Shown here piece after piece: positions 1 to 7,352 of a stretch of DNA of 64,000 nt (position 1 is its first letter; each line of letters begins with the position of its first letter). The position numbers and the translations under genes are program-made. Source of the DNA: a bacterium (GTDB lineage Bacteria > UBP6 > UBA1177); assembly GCA_017961325.1 (NCBI GenBank), contig JAGCXM010000006.1, forward strand, positions 1 through 64,000, written 5' to 3'. The notes below the pieces were generated by a model. The model ran no database searches, was not told where the DNA came from, and was given only the letters and a program-made list of their open reading frames with translations.

Positions 1-200
1 ACATAATAGCCGGCAAAGTTGCCAACGACGATGTTTTCAAAACAGTAAACATGTATTTTCAAGGATTTTGGGACAAGCCGCGGGCTCTGGAGGAACTCAG
101 ATACAGTAAGGCAAACGACCAGATCTGCATCGTAAATGCGGATGTTCTTGCCGAAATCCTGAAATTCAAAAATTTTTACAAGGTAATTTCCAATGGTTGA
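1..200 (+). CDS. DUF3990 family protein, C-terminal part
   Basis: An open frame enters from the left edge (first full codon at base 3) and ends at TGA 198-200, giving 65 residues. The segment with VANDDVF, then a Tyr/Phe-rich stretch, then SKANDQICI matches the C-terminal half of DUF3990 proteins as I remember them. That family is thought to have an ADP-ribosyltransferase-like fold and usually sits beside small DUF3791-type genes. The stop overlaps the next start by 8 bases, so the two are translationally coupled, which fits a toxin-antitoxin-like pair. The N-terminal catalytic part lies outside the window, so activity cannot be judged. The family call rests on recall, not on a search. Confidence 0.6.
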   Translation, partial: IIAGKVANDDVFKTVNMYFQGFWDKPRALEELRYSKANDQICIVNADVLAEILKFKNFYKVISNG

Positions 201-432
201 TCAGGAAAAACTCGCCAAATTCTATAAACAGGAACTTGAAACAAAAATCATCGGTTATCTCGCCGAAAAACTCGGAATCGACTTGCGCAAAGCGATGGAT
301 CTTTACTACACAAGCAAACTCAGCACCCAGATAGAACAAGGTTTATACGGGATCGAAAATCTGGATTACAAAAATCTTGCCGAAGATCTGATTGAAAACG
401 AGATCAACAAATCCGATAAAATTCAGAAGTAG
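193..432 (+). CDS. small partner protein of DUF3990 (DUF3791-like)
   Basis: 79 residues, overlapping the end of the DUF3990 frame by 8 bases. The sequence is helical and charged. It has a core in which a Tyr-Leu-Ala-Glu-Lys-Leu-Gly stretch is followed by a YYTSKL segment and a C-terminal NLDYKNLAEDLIEN tract. Small helical proteins of this size regularly accompany DUF3990 genes and are predicted antitoxins or regulators; that role is inference here. There is no signal peptide or membrane segment. A convergent hairpin follows at 447-478. The product could equally be an unrelated small coupling protein. Confidence 0.55.
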   Translation: MVDQEKLAKFYKQELETKIIGYLAEKLGIDLRKAMDLYYTSKLSTQIEQGLYGIENLDYKNLAEDLIENEINKSDKIQK

Positions 433-446
433 GCTATTTTATTGGA

Positions 447-478
447 AATAAATAACGATTTTTTTTAGTTTATTTATT
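447..478. terminator. convergent hairpin with T-run
   Basis: Perfect 9-base inverted repeat: AATAAATAA at 447-455 pairs with TTATTTATT at 470-478, and the loop contains eight consecutive T residues. It lies between two convergent genes and overlaps the stop of the leftward one. The stem is AT-only and therefore weak, so its efficiency as an intrinsic terminator is doubtful. Confidence 0.35.
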
Positions 479-1454
479 AGATGATTCTCTTTTCTATCAG
501 ATACTTTTCGTAATCTTCATCGGACAGAACCTTATCATAATCATCTTTACTTTTCACTCTTTTGAGACTCAGATCTTCCTGCAAGTTAGATAGAAAAGTA
601 CGAAAATCTTCTGATTCTTCTGCAAGTCTGTCAAGTGTATCCCAATCAATATTTTCATTGAATCTAGCGGGACAGACTATTTCAGAATTGTTTATATCTT
701 CAGGATTTAATTTTATGACACCTATTCCAAAAGCATTTGAAAGTCTTTGCAATTCATTCTTAAGATCTTCGTCAATATCTAAACAAACCAAATATCCTTC
801 ATTTGCCCAACTCGAGTTAGAAACTGCTTGGAAAAAATATTGTCTCAAACAGCCAAAGTCCAAAAGCTTTTTCATTTCAAAAGAAAACAATTTTATTCGA
901 GCAGCATTCATATATGTTTGAAGCCCCGTTGTTTCTTTTCTATAATCGTCAAATGAAAAATGGACTCCAACTAAATCAGGATGAAGCCATTGATTCTCAC
1001 CTTTTTGTTTCCGAGTAGATTTTTCGTGATAAATAGTTTTTGTATAGCAGCCAAAATGAGAATTTTCTTTAGCATATTTTACAAGAAGAGGATGCAAAGC
1101 TCTTTCATTAAAACCAGCATCTTTTTTTTCTGCTTCTTTGTCATCTTTTTCTACTATTTTTTCAATAATATCGGATTGTGTCTTTTGAGTATTTTGATTC
1201 CATAAATCTCTAAGAAAAAACCTTGCAGGTCTTTTTGATACCTGAACAAACATGCTGGAATCACCATTTTCTTTAATATCCGTATACAATTTTGCCCCAA
1301 CAGTTTGAGATGGCGTTTTGCCAAAACTTCTTAATTTCTTGTCAAAATTCATTTCAACTGCTTTTTTCCAGATTTCATCAGCAGACATTGGAATTTTAGC
1401 ATGTTTAAAAACATCAATTATCAAATCATAAAAAGCGTACATTTTCTTTTCCAT
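477..1454 (-). CDS. HARE-HTH protein (HrgA/COG2958-like)
   Basis: 325 residues. The N-terminal ~70 residues read as a HARE-HTH winged helix: a start like MYAFYDLIIDVFKHA, an IPMSADEIW helix, then TPSQTVGAKLYTDIK and an Arg-Pro-Ala-Arg-Phe-Phe turn. After a charged linker (about 95-115) the C-terminal ~200 residues resemble the domain of COG2958/HrgA proteins, which are often linked to restriction-modification loci and proposed to be nuclease-like. The start is set by a GAGGAG element 6 bases before the ATG. No methylase or specificity gene is adjacent, so a restriction role is only a family-level guess. It may act as a DNA-binding regulator or an orphan nuclease. Confidence 0.6.
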   Translation of the reverse strand: MEKKMYAFYDLIIDVFKHAKIPMSADEIWKKAVEMNFDKKLRSFGKTPSQTVGAKLYTDIKENGDSSMFVQVSKRPARFFLRDLWNQNTQKTQSDIIEKIVEKDDKEAEKKDAGFNERALHPLLVKYAKENSHFGCYTKTIYHEKSTRKQKGENQWLHPDLVGVHFSFDDYRKETTGLQTYMNAARIKLFSFEMKKLLDFGCLRQYFFQAVSNSSWANEGYLVCLDIDEDLKNELQRLSNAFGIGVIKLNPEDINNSEIVCPARFNENIDWDTLDRLAEESEDFRTFLSNLQEDLSLKRVKSKDDYDKVLSDEDYEKYLIEKRII

Positions 1455-1502
1455 TTTATCTCCTCACCTAAATATTCTTAACAGCCTGTTGATTTACATT
1501 CT

Positions 1503-1625
1503 TTACCATTCAACTTCAGATTCAGAGAGACATTCTTCAAGCGGTGTTGCTTTTCCCTGAAGTAGAGACTCTGTCATTCCCGGAACGGAATTTAAATATA
1601 TTGTATCTTGATCCATCGCTTTCAT
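1503..1625 (-). CDS. tiny antitoxin-like protein
   Basis: 40 codons. A longer frame exists to 1745, but the ATG at 1623-1625 is preceded by GGAAGG at a proper distance and gives a peptide that looks complete. The pattern is short acidic start, then NSVPGMTESLLQ, then a tail ending in SESEVEW. This resembles the C-terminal end of RelB/Phd-type antitoxins, which carry a similar 'PGM.ES...' segment, but the DNA-binding half is absent. No toxin gene follows (the HARE-HTH gene is downstream). It may be a remnant, or a solitary short antitoxin. Assignment is from motif recall only. Confidence 0.4.
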   Translation of the reverse strand: MKAMDQDTIYLNSVPGMTESLLQGKATPLEECLSESEVEW

Positions 1626-1698
1626 AATGACCTTCCAAACAAATCTTAGGCAGATGTTATATTGTAAGTCCGTAAAAAAAGCAAGATGTTTTATCCCT

Positions 1699-2007
1699 CT
1701 ACAAAAATTTGTATTTTCCCTTTCCCTGCCCTGAAACCGGGGCAATCAGCTGCAATTCATCATGAAGCCGCCTGATATAAGTTGTTGCGGTAACTTCCGA
1801 ACAGTGAAGGACTTGAACAATCTGGGAATTGCCGAAAATCTCCGTTCCAAAGCTGTCATAAATCAAAACCATATTCCGTTTTATCTTTTCCGCGTATCCG
1901 GAACGGGCGATCCGATCCTTGACTTCTTTGGTTTCGCCTTCAATCCAAAGTTTTTTCTTTGCTTTAATGCCAATAAAATTTAAAAAGCCGAGATTGTTTT
2001 GTGCGCT
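1699..2007 (-). pseudogene. decayed C-terminal winged-helix fragment (COG2865/Fic-type)
   Basis: Open frame of 103 codons with no usable start: an in-frame TAA lies immediately upstream at 2008-2010. The last ~70 codons give a winged-helix-like sequence with a segment IYDSFGTEIFGNSQIV, a Tyr-Ile-Arg-Arg-Leu recognition helix and an ending GQGKGKYKFL. Such endings are seen in C-terminal winged helices of COG2865-type ATP-binding regulators and some Fic proteins. I infer the 3' remnant of a lost gene, probably removed by deletion. A short independently started gene cannot be excluded, but no ribosome site supports one. This fragment explains most of the otherwise empty 1626-2096 gap. Confidence 0.45.
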
Positions 2008-2096
2008 TTAACTAAGATTCATATTAAAATTTGCCTTTCCAGGCACTCTTTCTATATTTTCCTGTTTTTATTGTTTTTAACTGAAACGGGGGACAC

Positions 2097-2561
2097 ATGA
2101 ACGAGATCTTTTCTCTCTTCAACGACAAGTGGGCGCTTCTCAGCGCGGGAACGAAGGATAAGCACAATTCCATGACCATAAGCTGGGGCGGCATGGGAAC
2201 GTTTTGGAACAAACCGGTCGTCACGGTCTATGTCAGACCGAACAGGCACACATACAGTTTTATGAATGAAAACGACTACTTCACGGTCAGTTTCTATCCT
2301 GAGGAATACAGAAATGCGCTCACGCTGATGGGAAGCAAGTCAGGTCGCGACATCGACAAAGACGTGGCGAGCGGACTCACAGTGAAAGACCTCGGAAAAG
2401 CGGTCAGCTACGAAGAAGCCGAAGTCACCCTTCTCTGCAAAAAAATCTATTTTCAGGATATGAACAAAGAAAATATGCCCAAAGAGGCGAAAGATTTTTA
2501 CGGCGACGAAGCACCACACAGGATCTTCATCGGTGAAGTCGTTGAAACAATAAGACGATAA
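2097..2561 (+). CDS. flavin reductase family protein
   Basis: 154 residues, the usual length for the FMN-binding split-barrel flavin reductase family. A typical flavin-site run is visible: the WALLSAG start, KHNSMTISWGGMG, then KPVVTVYVRPNRHTY and FTVSFY. Family members bind FMN and either reduce it with NAD(P)H or act as flavoredoxin-like electron carriers in anaerobes. Which of these applies here is not visible. A GGGGGA ribosome site sits just before the ATG. The gene stands alone on the plus strand, convergent with the MBL lipoprotein gene 21 bases downstream. It is cytoplasmic, without a signal peptide. Confidence 0.85.
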   Translation: MNEIFSLFNDKWALLSAGTKDKHNSMTISWGGMGTFWNKPVVTVYVRPNRHTYSFMNENDYFTVSFYPEEYRNALTLMGSKSGRDIDKDVASGLTVKDLGKAVSYEEAEVTLLCKKIYFQDMNKENMPKEAKDFYGDEAPHRIFIGEVVETIRR

Positions 2562-2582
2562 TATCTTAAAGAAATCAGGAAG

Positions 2583-3359
2583 TTACTTAACCAGTTCAAT
2601 TTCCTCGCCTTCTCCGATCACAAGGCGGTTCGGGGAATCAAACTGCTCAGCTCTCTCACGGTCGAAATACTTGCCGTCTTTAGCCGCGATCACATGATAC
2701 GGGATATCGTGCTTGGCACCGACAAGTTTCGCGCACTCAGCCGCTTCTGGAAGATCCATGTTGTAAACGCCGTCGCAGCAGTAGAAAGCGTAATCAAGCT
2801 TCTTTTCAGCAAGAGCGGGCATCTGCTGAGTTTTGCTCGTATCGCCCGAAACATAGACGGTTACGCCGTCTGAAAGCGTCAGAATATAGCCGACACATTC
2901 CTTAACGTCGTGATTTTTGTTGTATCCCGCCTCAACTGCCTCGATCTTGACATAACCGAGATCGAAACTCTGGTGCTTTCCGTCAGCGAGAGCCTCTTTC
3001 CATGTGATTATCCTGAAGCCGCTGTTGCGGTTTTTCACCATGTCCGGATTGTTGTGGTCGTGATGGGCATGAGTGATTAAAACCAAATCAGCCGCTTTAT
3101 TATAACCTTCTCCTACGAAAGGATCGATGTAGATCACCTTTCCTTCCGCCGTTGTGATGCGCAAACTTGCGTGTCCCATGTAAAGAAGTTTCGCCTTGGC
3201 GGTTTCTGCAGGCTTGGTTTCAGCCGTTTCAGCCACAGGAGACGGATTCTGCTCACCCTTCTGTTCGTTTTTCTCGGTCTGGTTTGACGCCGTTCCAGTG
3301 CAGGCAGCGAGAATAAAAGCCAAAAATGCTGACATAATAATTTCTACAATCCTCTTCAT
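2583..3359 (-). CDS. MBL-fold metal-dependent hydrolase, lipoprotein
   Basis: 258 residues. A type II signal peptide ends in the lipobox LAAC (Cys about 20), followed by a Gln/Glu/Pro-rich linker to about residue 55. The metallo-beta-lactamase core follows: THAHHDH near residue 96 supplies metal ligands, and SGDTSKT further on supplies another. The overall pattern (GHASLRI, then YIDPF) is that of the UPF0173/YtxL-type group. The substrate is unknown. The lipidated form would face the periplasm. It is the last gene of the leftward run that starts with the small membrane protein at 6080, 19 bases after the transporter fusion. A GGAG element precedes the ATG. Confidence 0.8.
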   Translation of the reverse strand: MKRIVEIIMSAFLAFILAACTGTASNQTEKNEQKGEQNPSPVAETAETKPAETAKAKLLYMGHASLRITTAEGKVIYIDPFVGEGYNKAADLVLITHAHHDHNNPDMVKNRNSGFRIITWKEALADGKHQSFDLGYVKIEAVEAGYNKNHDVKECVGYILTLSDGVTVYVSGDTSKTQQMPALAEKKLDYAFYCCDGVYNMDLPEAAECAKLVGAKHDIPYHVIAAKDGKYFDRERAEQFDSPNRLVIGEGEEIELVK

Positions 3360-3378
3360 CTGTTTCTCCGTTTTAATT

Positions 3379-5574
3379 CTAATTTTCCTTCCCTATCTTC
3401 TCTGTTGCCTTGGAGTAAAGAAGAAGGACGATGAAGATTAAAGTCGAATATGCCGCAGCGTAGCCGTAGCGTTCCTGACGCTGGAATGCCCACTTGTAGG
3501 CTTCGCTTATGAGAATTTCGGTCGCACCGTCAGGTTCGCCGCCCGAAACGAGGTATATGATGTTGAACATGTTGAACGTCCAGACGCTGCCCAAAATAAC
3601 AGCAGGAAGGAGCGCCGGTTTGAGAAGCGGCAGGATAACGTGTCTGAACCGTTGTATTCCGTTGGCTCCGTCAACGCTTGCAGCATCTTCAAGTTCGCGC
3701 GGGATCGCCTGCAGTGCGCCGAGAGCCGTGACCATCATGAACGGGAATCCGAGCCACGTATTTGTCGTGACATTTGCCGCGAACGAAGTCCAGAAGCCGC
3801 TGAACCAGCTGACAGGTTCAAGCCCTACAGCCTGCAGAATGCCATTTATCGCGCCGAACTGTCTGTTGAACATTCCTTTCCAGATAAGTGCCGTGATATA
3901 GTTCGGAACAGCCCACGGGATTATGAGAAGCATTCTGTAGACGCCTTTGAGCTTGAGCCACGGTTCACGCAGCATCAGAGCGAGCGCGAGACCGATCGAA
4001 ACATGCAGGAAAACGTTCACAGCCGTCCACAAAATCGTGACTGCGAGGGTGAAATAGAAGGAAAGCGGATCGGTTATCGGGAAATCCTGCGAAAGAAGGA
4101 TCGATATGAAGTTTGTGAAGCCGACGAACTCGTATTCTCCGCTTTTGTGAGCGAAAAATGCTACCGCAGTTCCGACCGCAAACGGCACGAAAACAAGGAC
4201 GAGCATAGAAAACATAGCCGGGAAAAGATAGATGTAAGGTGTCGGCGACGAAGCCAGCTTCTCGAAAAATTTATATTTTTTTATCTGTCTGACCGTGAAA
4301 ACAAGCCCGACTAAAGCCGCAACAATGAGAATTATAACGAAAACCACCGGACTCTGCGCCGCCGGACGGGGTTTTGCGAAGATTCTGAACTGCTGCTGCG
4401 CTCCTTCGAGAGCGTTTTCAGCCGTATCTGCACCTCTCAGAACCTTGCGGAGCGCACCTGCAAGAGGCTCCCAGACCATTCTCATTCCGGGATTGTTGCT
4501 CATCGGAACGGCGACTTCGGCCTGTTTTTTGAAAACGTTGAGAAGCGGATCGTTCGCGACTTCCTCGTCTTCATAGACTGAAACCGTTGCGACCGACTGT
4601 CTGCCTGTTATTGCGCGGACTTTTGCCGCATCACGCGAAAGCAGGAATTTTCCGAATTCCGCCGCACCGGTTTTATCGGTCGTTTCGTGGTTTGAAATGA
4701 GGTATGCTTCGACCGTAAGAAACGGTTTCATAACTTCGCCTGTAGACGTTACTTTCGGAAGAACCGCCGCCGAAAAAGGAACGTTTTTGTCGATCTCGCC
4801 AAGAAACCACGGGCCGTTGATAACGAAAGCCGAATTTCCTTCATTGAACATCTGCGTGACAAGCGCGGCAGTAGCTTCCTGCGGAGTGACCTTTGAGCCT
4901 TTGACTAAATCATTAATAAATTCAAGTGCTTTCACATTTCCTTTGTCGTTGAGGCATGCAAGGCCGTCTTCGCGCTCCGAGCCGTTTTCAAAGCAGAATC
5001 TGCCGCCGAAACCGTAGATGAAAGAAGCCGCGAAATAAGCCGAAGTCGCTTCGAAAGCAAGTCCGTATTTTCCGTTTTTCGCATCGGTCAGCTTTTTCGC
5101 AGCCTCAAGAAGCTCGTCAGTCGTTTCAGGCACTTTTTCAACCATATCGGTGCGGTAGAACAGAACTGCGCTTTTGAATGAAAGCGGAAATCCCCAGTAT
5201 TTTCCGTTATATTTCAGAGCATCTATAGTTGACGGAATGATGTCGTTTTTCACTTCGTCGCTCAAAAATCCGGAAATGTCTGAAATTATTCCGCTTTCTG
5301 CCCAGTCACCGACACGTTCATGAGCGAAAATGAATGCGTCCGGACCGTTTCCGCGCGGGATAGCACTCGTCAGCTTGTTTGCAAAGGCGTCATACGGAAC
5401 ATTAAGAAGGTCTACTTTGTATTCAGACTGCAGCTCATTGAATTCGCTGCGCAGTTTTTCAAGGGCTGTCTGCTCGTCGCCGCGGTATGAATGCCAGATC
5501 GTTACGGTCTTTCTCTCGGCAAAAAGAGAAAAAACAAGGAGTAAAACCGATAAAAAGATAGTTAGTTTTTTCAT
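3379..5574 (-). CDS. fused sugar-binding protein and ABC permease (MalE-MalF type)
   Basis: 731 residues. Residues 1-18 form a signal peptide. Residues ~20-400 are a family 1 extracellular solute-binding domain (TIWHSYRGDEQTALEKL, PDAFIFAHE, WGFPLSFKSAVLFYR). A membrane anchor lies at about 410-430. The rest is a MalF-like permease with about six membrane segments and the cytoplasmic EAA loop (EDAASVDGANG...LPLL) that docks on the ATPase. Separate MalE and MalF are the norm, so this is a real fusion in one uninterrupted frame. It would tether the binding protein to the inner membrane. Neither the second permease (MalG) nor the ATPase is nearby. Maltodextrin-like substrates are inferred from family only. 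The start overlaps the preceding gene by 4 bases. Confidence 0.85.
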   Translation of the reverse strand: MKKLTIFLSVLLLVFSLFAERKTVTIWHSYRGDEQTALEKLRSEFNELQSEYKVDLLNVPYDAFANKLTSAIPRGNGPDAFIFAHERVGDWAESGIISDISGFLSDEVKNDIIPSTIDALKYNGKYWGFPLSFKSAVLFYRTDMVEKVPETTDELLEAAKKLTDAKNGKYGLAFEATSAYFAASFIYGFGGRFCFENGSEREDGLACLNDKGNVKALEFINDLVKGSKVTPQEATAALVTQMFNEGNSAFVINGPWFLGEIDKNVPFSAAVLPKVTSTGEVMKPFLTVEAYLISNHETTDKTGAAEFGKFLLSRDAAKVRAITGRQSVATVSVYEDEEVANDPLLNVFKKQAEVAVPMSNNPGMRMVWEPLAGALRKVLRGADTAENALEGAQQQFRIFAKPRPAAQSPVVFVIILIVAALVGLVFTVRQIKKYKFFEKLASSPTPYIYLFPAMFSMLVLVFVPFAVGTAVAFFAHKSGEYEFVGFTNFISILLSQDFPITDPLSFYFTLAVTILWTAVNVFLHVSIGLALALMLREPWLKLKGVYRMLLIIPWAVPNYITALIWKGMFNRQFGAINGILQAVGLEPVSWFSGFWTSFAANVTTNTWLGFPFMMVTALGALQAIPRELEDAASVDGANGIQRFRHVILPLLKPALLPAVILGSVWTFNMFNIIYLVSGGEPDGATEILISEAYKWAFQRQERYGYAAAYSTLIFIVLLLYSKATEKIGKEN

Positions 5575-6080
5575 TGTTTATTACTTTGAAGTGATTTTAA
5601 AATCTCAATTATTTCCTGAGGTCTGCGCGTCCCGACAAGAAGCTTGTTTCCGTTCGGGAACTCCATCTGCAGACCTCTGTCGCCGCTGATGCTGAGAGAT
5701 CTGTTGTTGAACCTTCCCTTGTAGCCCCAGCCGCCGTATTCACGCACAGGATGATACTTCCTGACATAGTATGCCGTCATGTTGCTGAAAGGATAGAATT
5801 TGAAAGAAAATCCCAAAGGAAACATCCTTACATAAACACCATGCTCGGTAATTCTTGTTTCCAGTTTTATCGAATAAATCAAAAGGAGGGAAAGGACAAA
5901 AATGGCAGCAGAAGATCCGACCGTACTGAGGAGAATCTCAGGTCTTTCAACCAAGCCGGAATTGTAAAGTTTCTGAAAATTGAGAAACATTGGAATCAGC
6001 TGCACCAAAATAACGATCAGCCAAAGCCACCACTGCGTCAAACGCTGTCTTTCATAAAAAAGGATCTTTTCTTCTTCCAT
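5571..6080 (-). CDS. small membrane protein (DUF6141-like)
   Basis: 169 residues with two membrane segments (about 15-35 and 48-68), then a cytoplasmic beta-rich domain containing KYHPVREYGGWGYKGRF and a GNKLLVGTRRP segment. This C-terminal pattern recurs in small bacterial membrane proteins of the DUF6141/bacterial-PH type, whose function is unknown. AGGAG lies 5 bases before the ATG. The gene ends by overlapping the start of the transporter fusion by 4 bases, so the two are probably co-translated, but nothing shows a functional link. Confidence 0.65.
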   Translation of the reverse strand: MEEEKILFYERQRLTQWWLWLIVILVQLIPMFLNFQKLYNSGLVERPEILLSTVGSSAAIFVLSLLLIYSIKLETRITEHGVYVRMFPLGFSFKFYPFSNMTAYYVRKYHPVREYGGWGYKGRFNNRSLSISGDRGLQMEFPNGNKLLVGTRRPQEIIEILKSLQSNKQ

Positions 6081-6089
6081 TTTTATCTC

Positions 6090-6632
6090 CTAACGCTTTT
6101 TGCTATAATCACATCCGCAGTATTTCTGCCGGTATAAGCCGTACTCTTTCGAAAGTTCGATCGAACGTCTGTAATCCCACCTTTCCAAAAACCAGCGTAT
6201 TCCGAATTTTGCGGAAAGAAGTTTTCCTATCTCGTCAAGCCATTCGAAATTTTTATAAGGACTTATCGCCAGAGTCGTACTCACCGCGCCGCATCCGAGT
6301 TCTGCCGCCTTTTTAAAAGTTTCGAGAAGGCGCAGATAGTAGCAGATCCGGCATCTGAAACCGCCTTCTCCGCTCAGCGAAACGGGCCCGATAAGCGAAT
6401 TCCATTCATCATAGTCGTATTTTCCGCGCAGAACTTTGACCGCGTTTCCGTAACGCGTACCGATGTATCTCACAAGCTCGGACCAGCGCTTTTCCTCTTC
6501 TTCGGCAGGAGAAATGTTCGGGTTGTAGTAAAAAACTGAAATTTCGGAATACTGATTGTCTGCAAGAATTTTTTCAAGAGTCGCCGTCGTGCATGGTGCA
6601 CAGCAGGCATGAAGAAGAATTTTTTCACTCAT
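6090..6632 (-). CDS. queH: epoxyqueuosine reductase QueH
   Basis: 180 residues, matching the DUF208/QueH family. It carries the N-terminal HACCAPC motif (residues ~8-14), an RCRICYYLR pair of cysteines near 90-95 and a C-terminal CGC close to the end. These cysteines are the ligands of the [4Fe-4S] cluster and adjacent metal site. QueH removes the epoxide oxygen in the last step of tRNA queuosine synthesis and replaces cobalamin-dependent QueG, which fits an anaerobe. It is cytoplasmic. It lies in a leftward run with only 5 bases to the upstream mlaC-like gene. Confidence 0.92.
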   Translation of the reverse strand: MSEKILLHACCAPCTTATLEKILADNQYSEISVFYYNPNISPAEEEEKRWSELVRYIGTRYGNAVKVLRGKYDYDEWNSLIGPVSLSGEGGFRCRICYYLRLLETFKKAAELGCGAVSTTLAISPYKNFEWLDEIGKLLSAKFGIRWFLERWDYRRSIELSKEYGLYRQKYCGCDYSKKR

Positions 6633-6637
6633 TCCGG

Positions 6638-7351
6638 CTACTTGGCAGCAGGTTTAGTCTCTTTCTTTTCCTGTTTTTCCGATTTCGAAGACTTTATCTT
6701 TTTGTCGATATTGGCGATAAGTTCGTCAACACTTTTTTCTTTCAAACTTTTTTCAAACTGCTCTCTGTAGTTTCTGGCAAGGCTGACGGTATCAAGCTCG
6801 ACATCGAAAACCTTGTATTTGCCGTCAACTTTCCTGATGTGGTAAACAAGTTCGTAACCAACTGTTTTTCCTTTGAAAATTCCCTGGATCTCAGATGTTA
6901 TGAAAATACTTTCGGGAACACCTTTCAGATATTTTTTCTCGGTTCCCTTCTCAAGATATTTTTTCTCATAACTTTTGTTGTAGAAGAGCTTGTCAAGATA
7001 TACGTCAGAGAACAACTCTTTGATTTTATTAAACAATTCTTCCTTTTTTGATTCTGGCGTTTCGCTCCATTTTTTACCGATTACATATTCGGCAATAAAG
7101 CGGTAATCGATGATTTCTTCAACGATTTCCTTTATTTCCTTGTCTTTTGCGGCATATTTCGGAGTTCCCTTTTTCGGATTTATGTTTGCCAGTTTCTCAA
7201 AAGCCTGCTCTTTGGTTTCAAGAAATTTCATCGCTGCCGCGACATCAAGCCCTGAATTGTCGGCTGCCTGCTTGTTTTCGGAGGTCTTATCTGTCTGTGC
7301 AAAAATGGAAAAGCACCAGCAAATGATGATAATTGTTAAACTTTTTTTCAT
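6638..7351 (-). CDS. MlaC/Ttg2D-like periplasmic phospholipid carrier
   Basis: 237 residues from the ATG at 7349-7351, chosen because it directly begins a signal peptide (MKKSLTIIIICW...FAQ) and follows the upstream stop after one base. A longer frame would add 13 residues of unlikely sequence. The mature part has the family pattern DYRFIAEYVIGKKW, then a helical LFSDVYLDKLF region, GYELVYHIRK and DVELDTVSLARNYREQF. MlaC proteins carry phospholipid between inner and outer membranes. A Lys/Glu-rich tail of ~20 residues is extra. MlaD/E/F partners are not in the window; the preceding gene is a TolC-like channel. Confidence 0.8.
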   Translation of the reverse strand: MKKSLTIIIICWCFSIFAQTDKTSENKQAADNSGLDVAAAMKFLETKEQAFEKLANINPKKGTPKYAAKDKEIKEIVEEIIDYRFIAEYVIGKKWSETPESKKEELFNKIKELFSDVYLDKLFYNKSYEKKYLEKGTEKKYLKGVPESIFITSEIQGIFKGKTVGYELVYHIRKVDGKYKVFDVELDTVSLARNYREQFEKSLKEKSVDELIANIDKKIKSSKSEKQEKKETKPAAK

Positions 7352-7352
7352 T

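Noticed and set aside
1626-1745. N-terminal extension of the tiny antitoxin-like ORF
   Set aside because: The extension overlaps the C-terminal winged-helix fragment in another frame and lacks a ribosome site, whereas the ATG at 1623-1625 has one.
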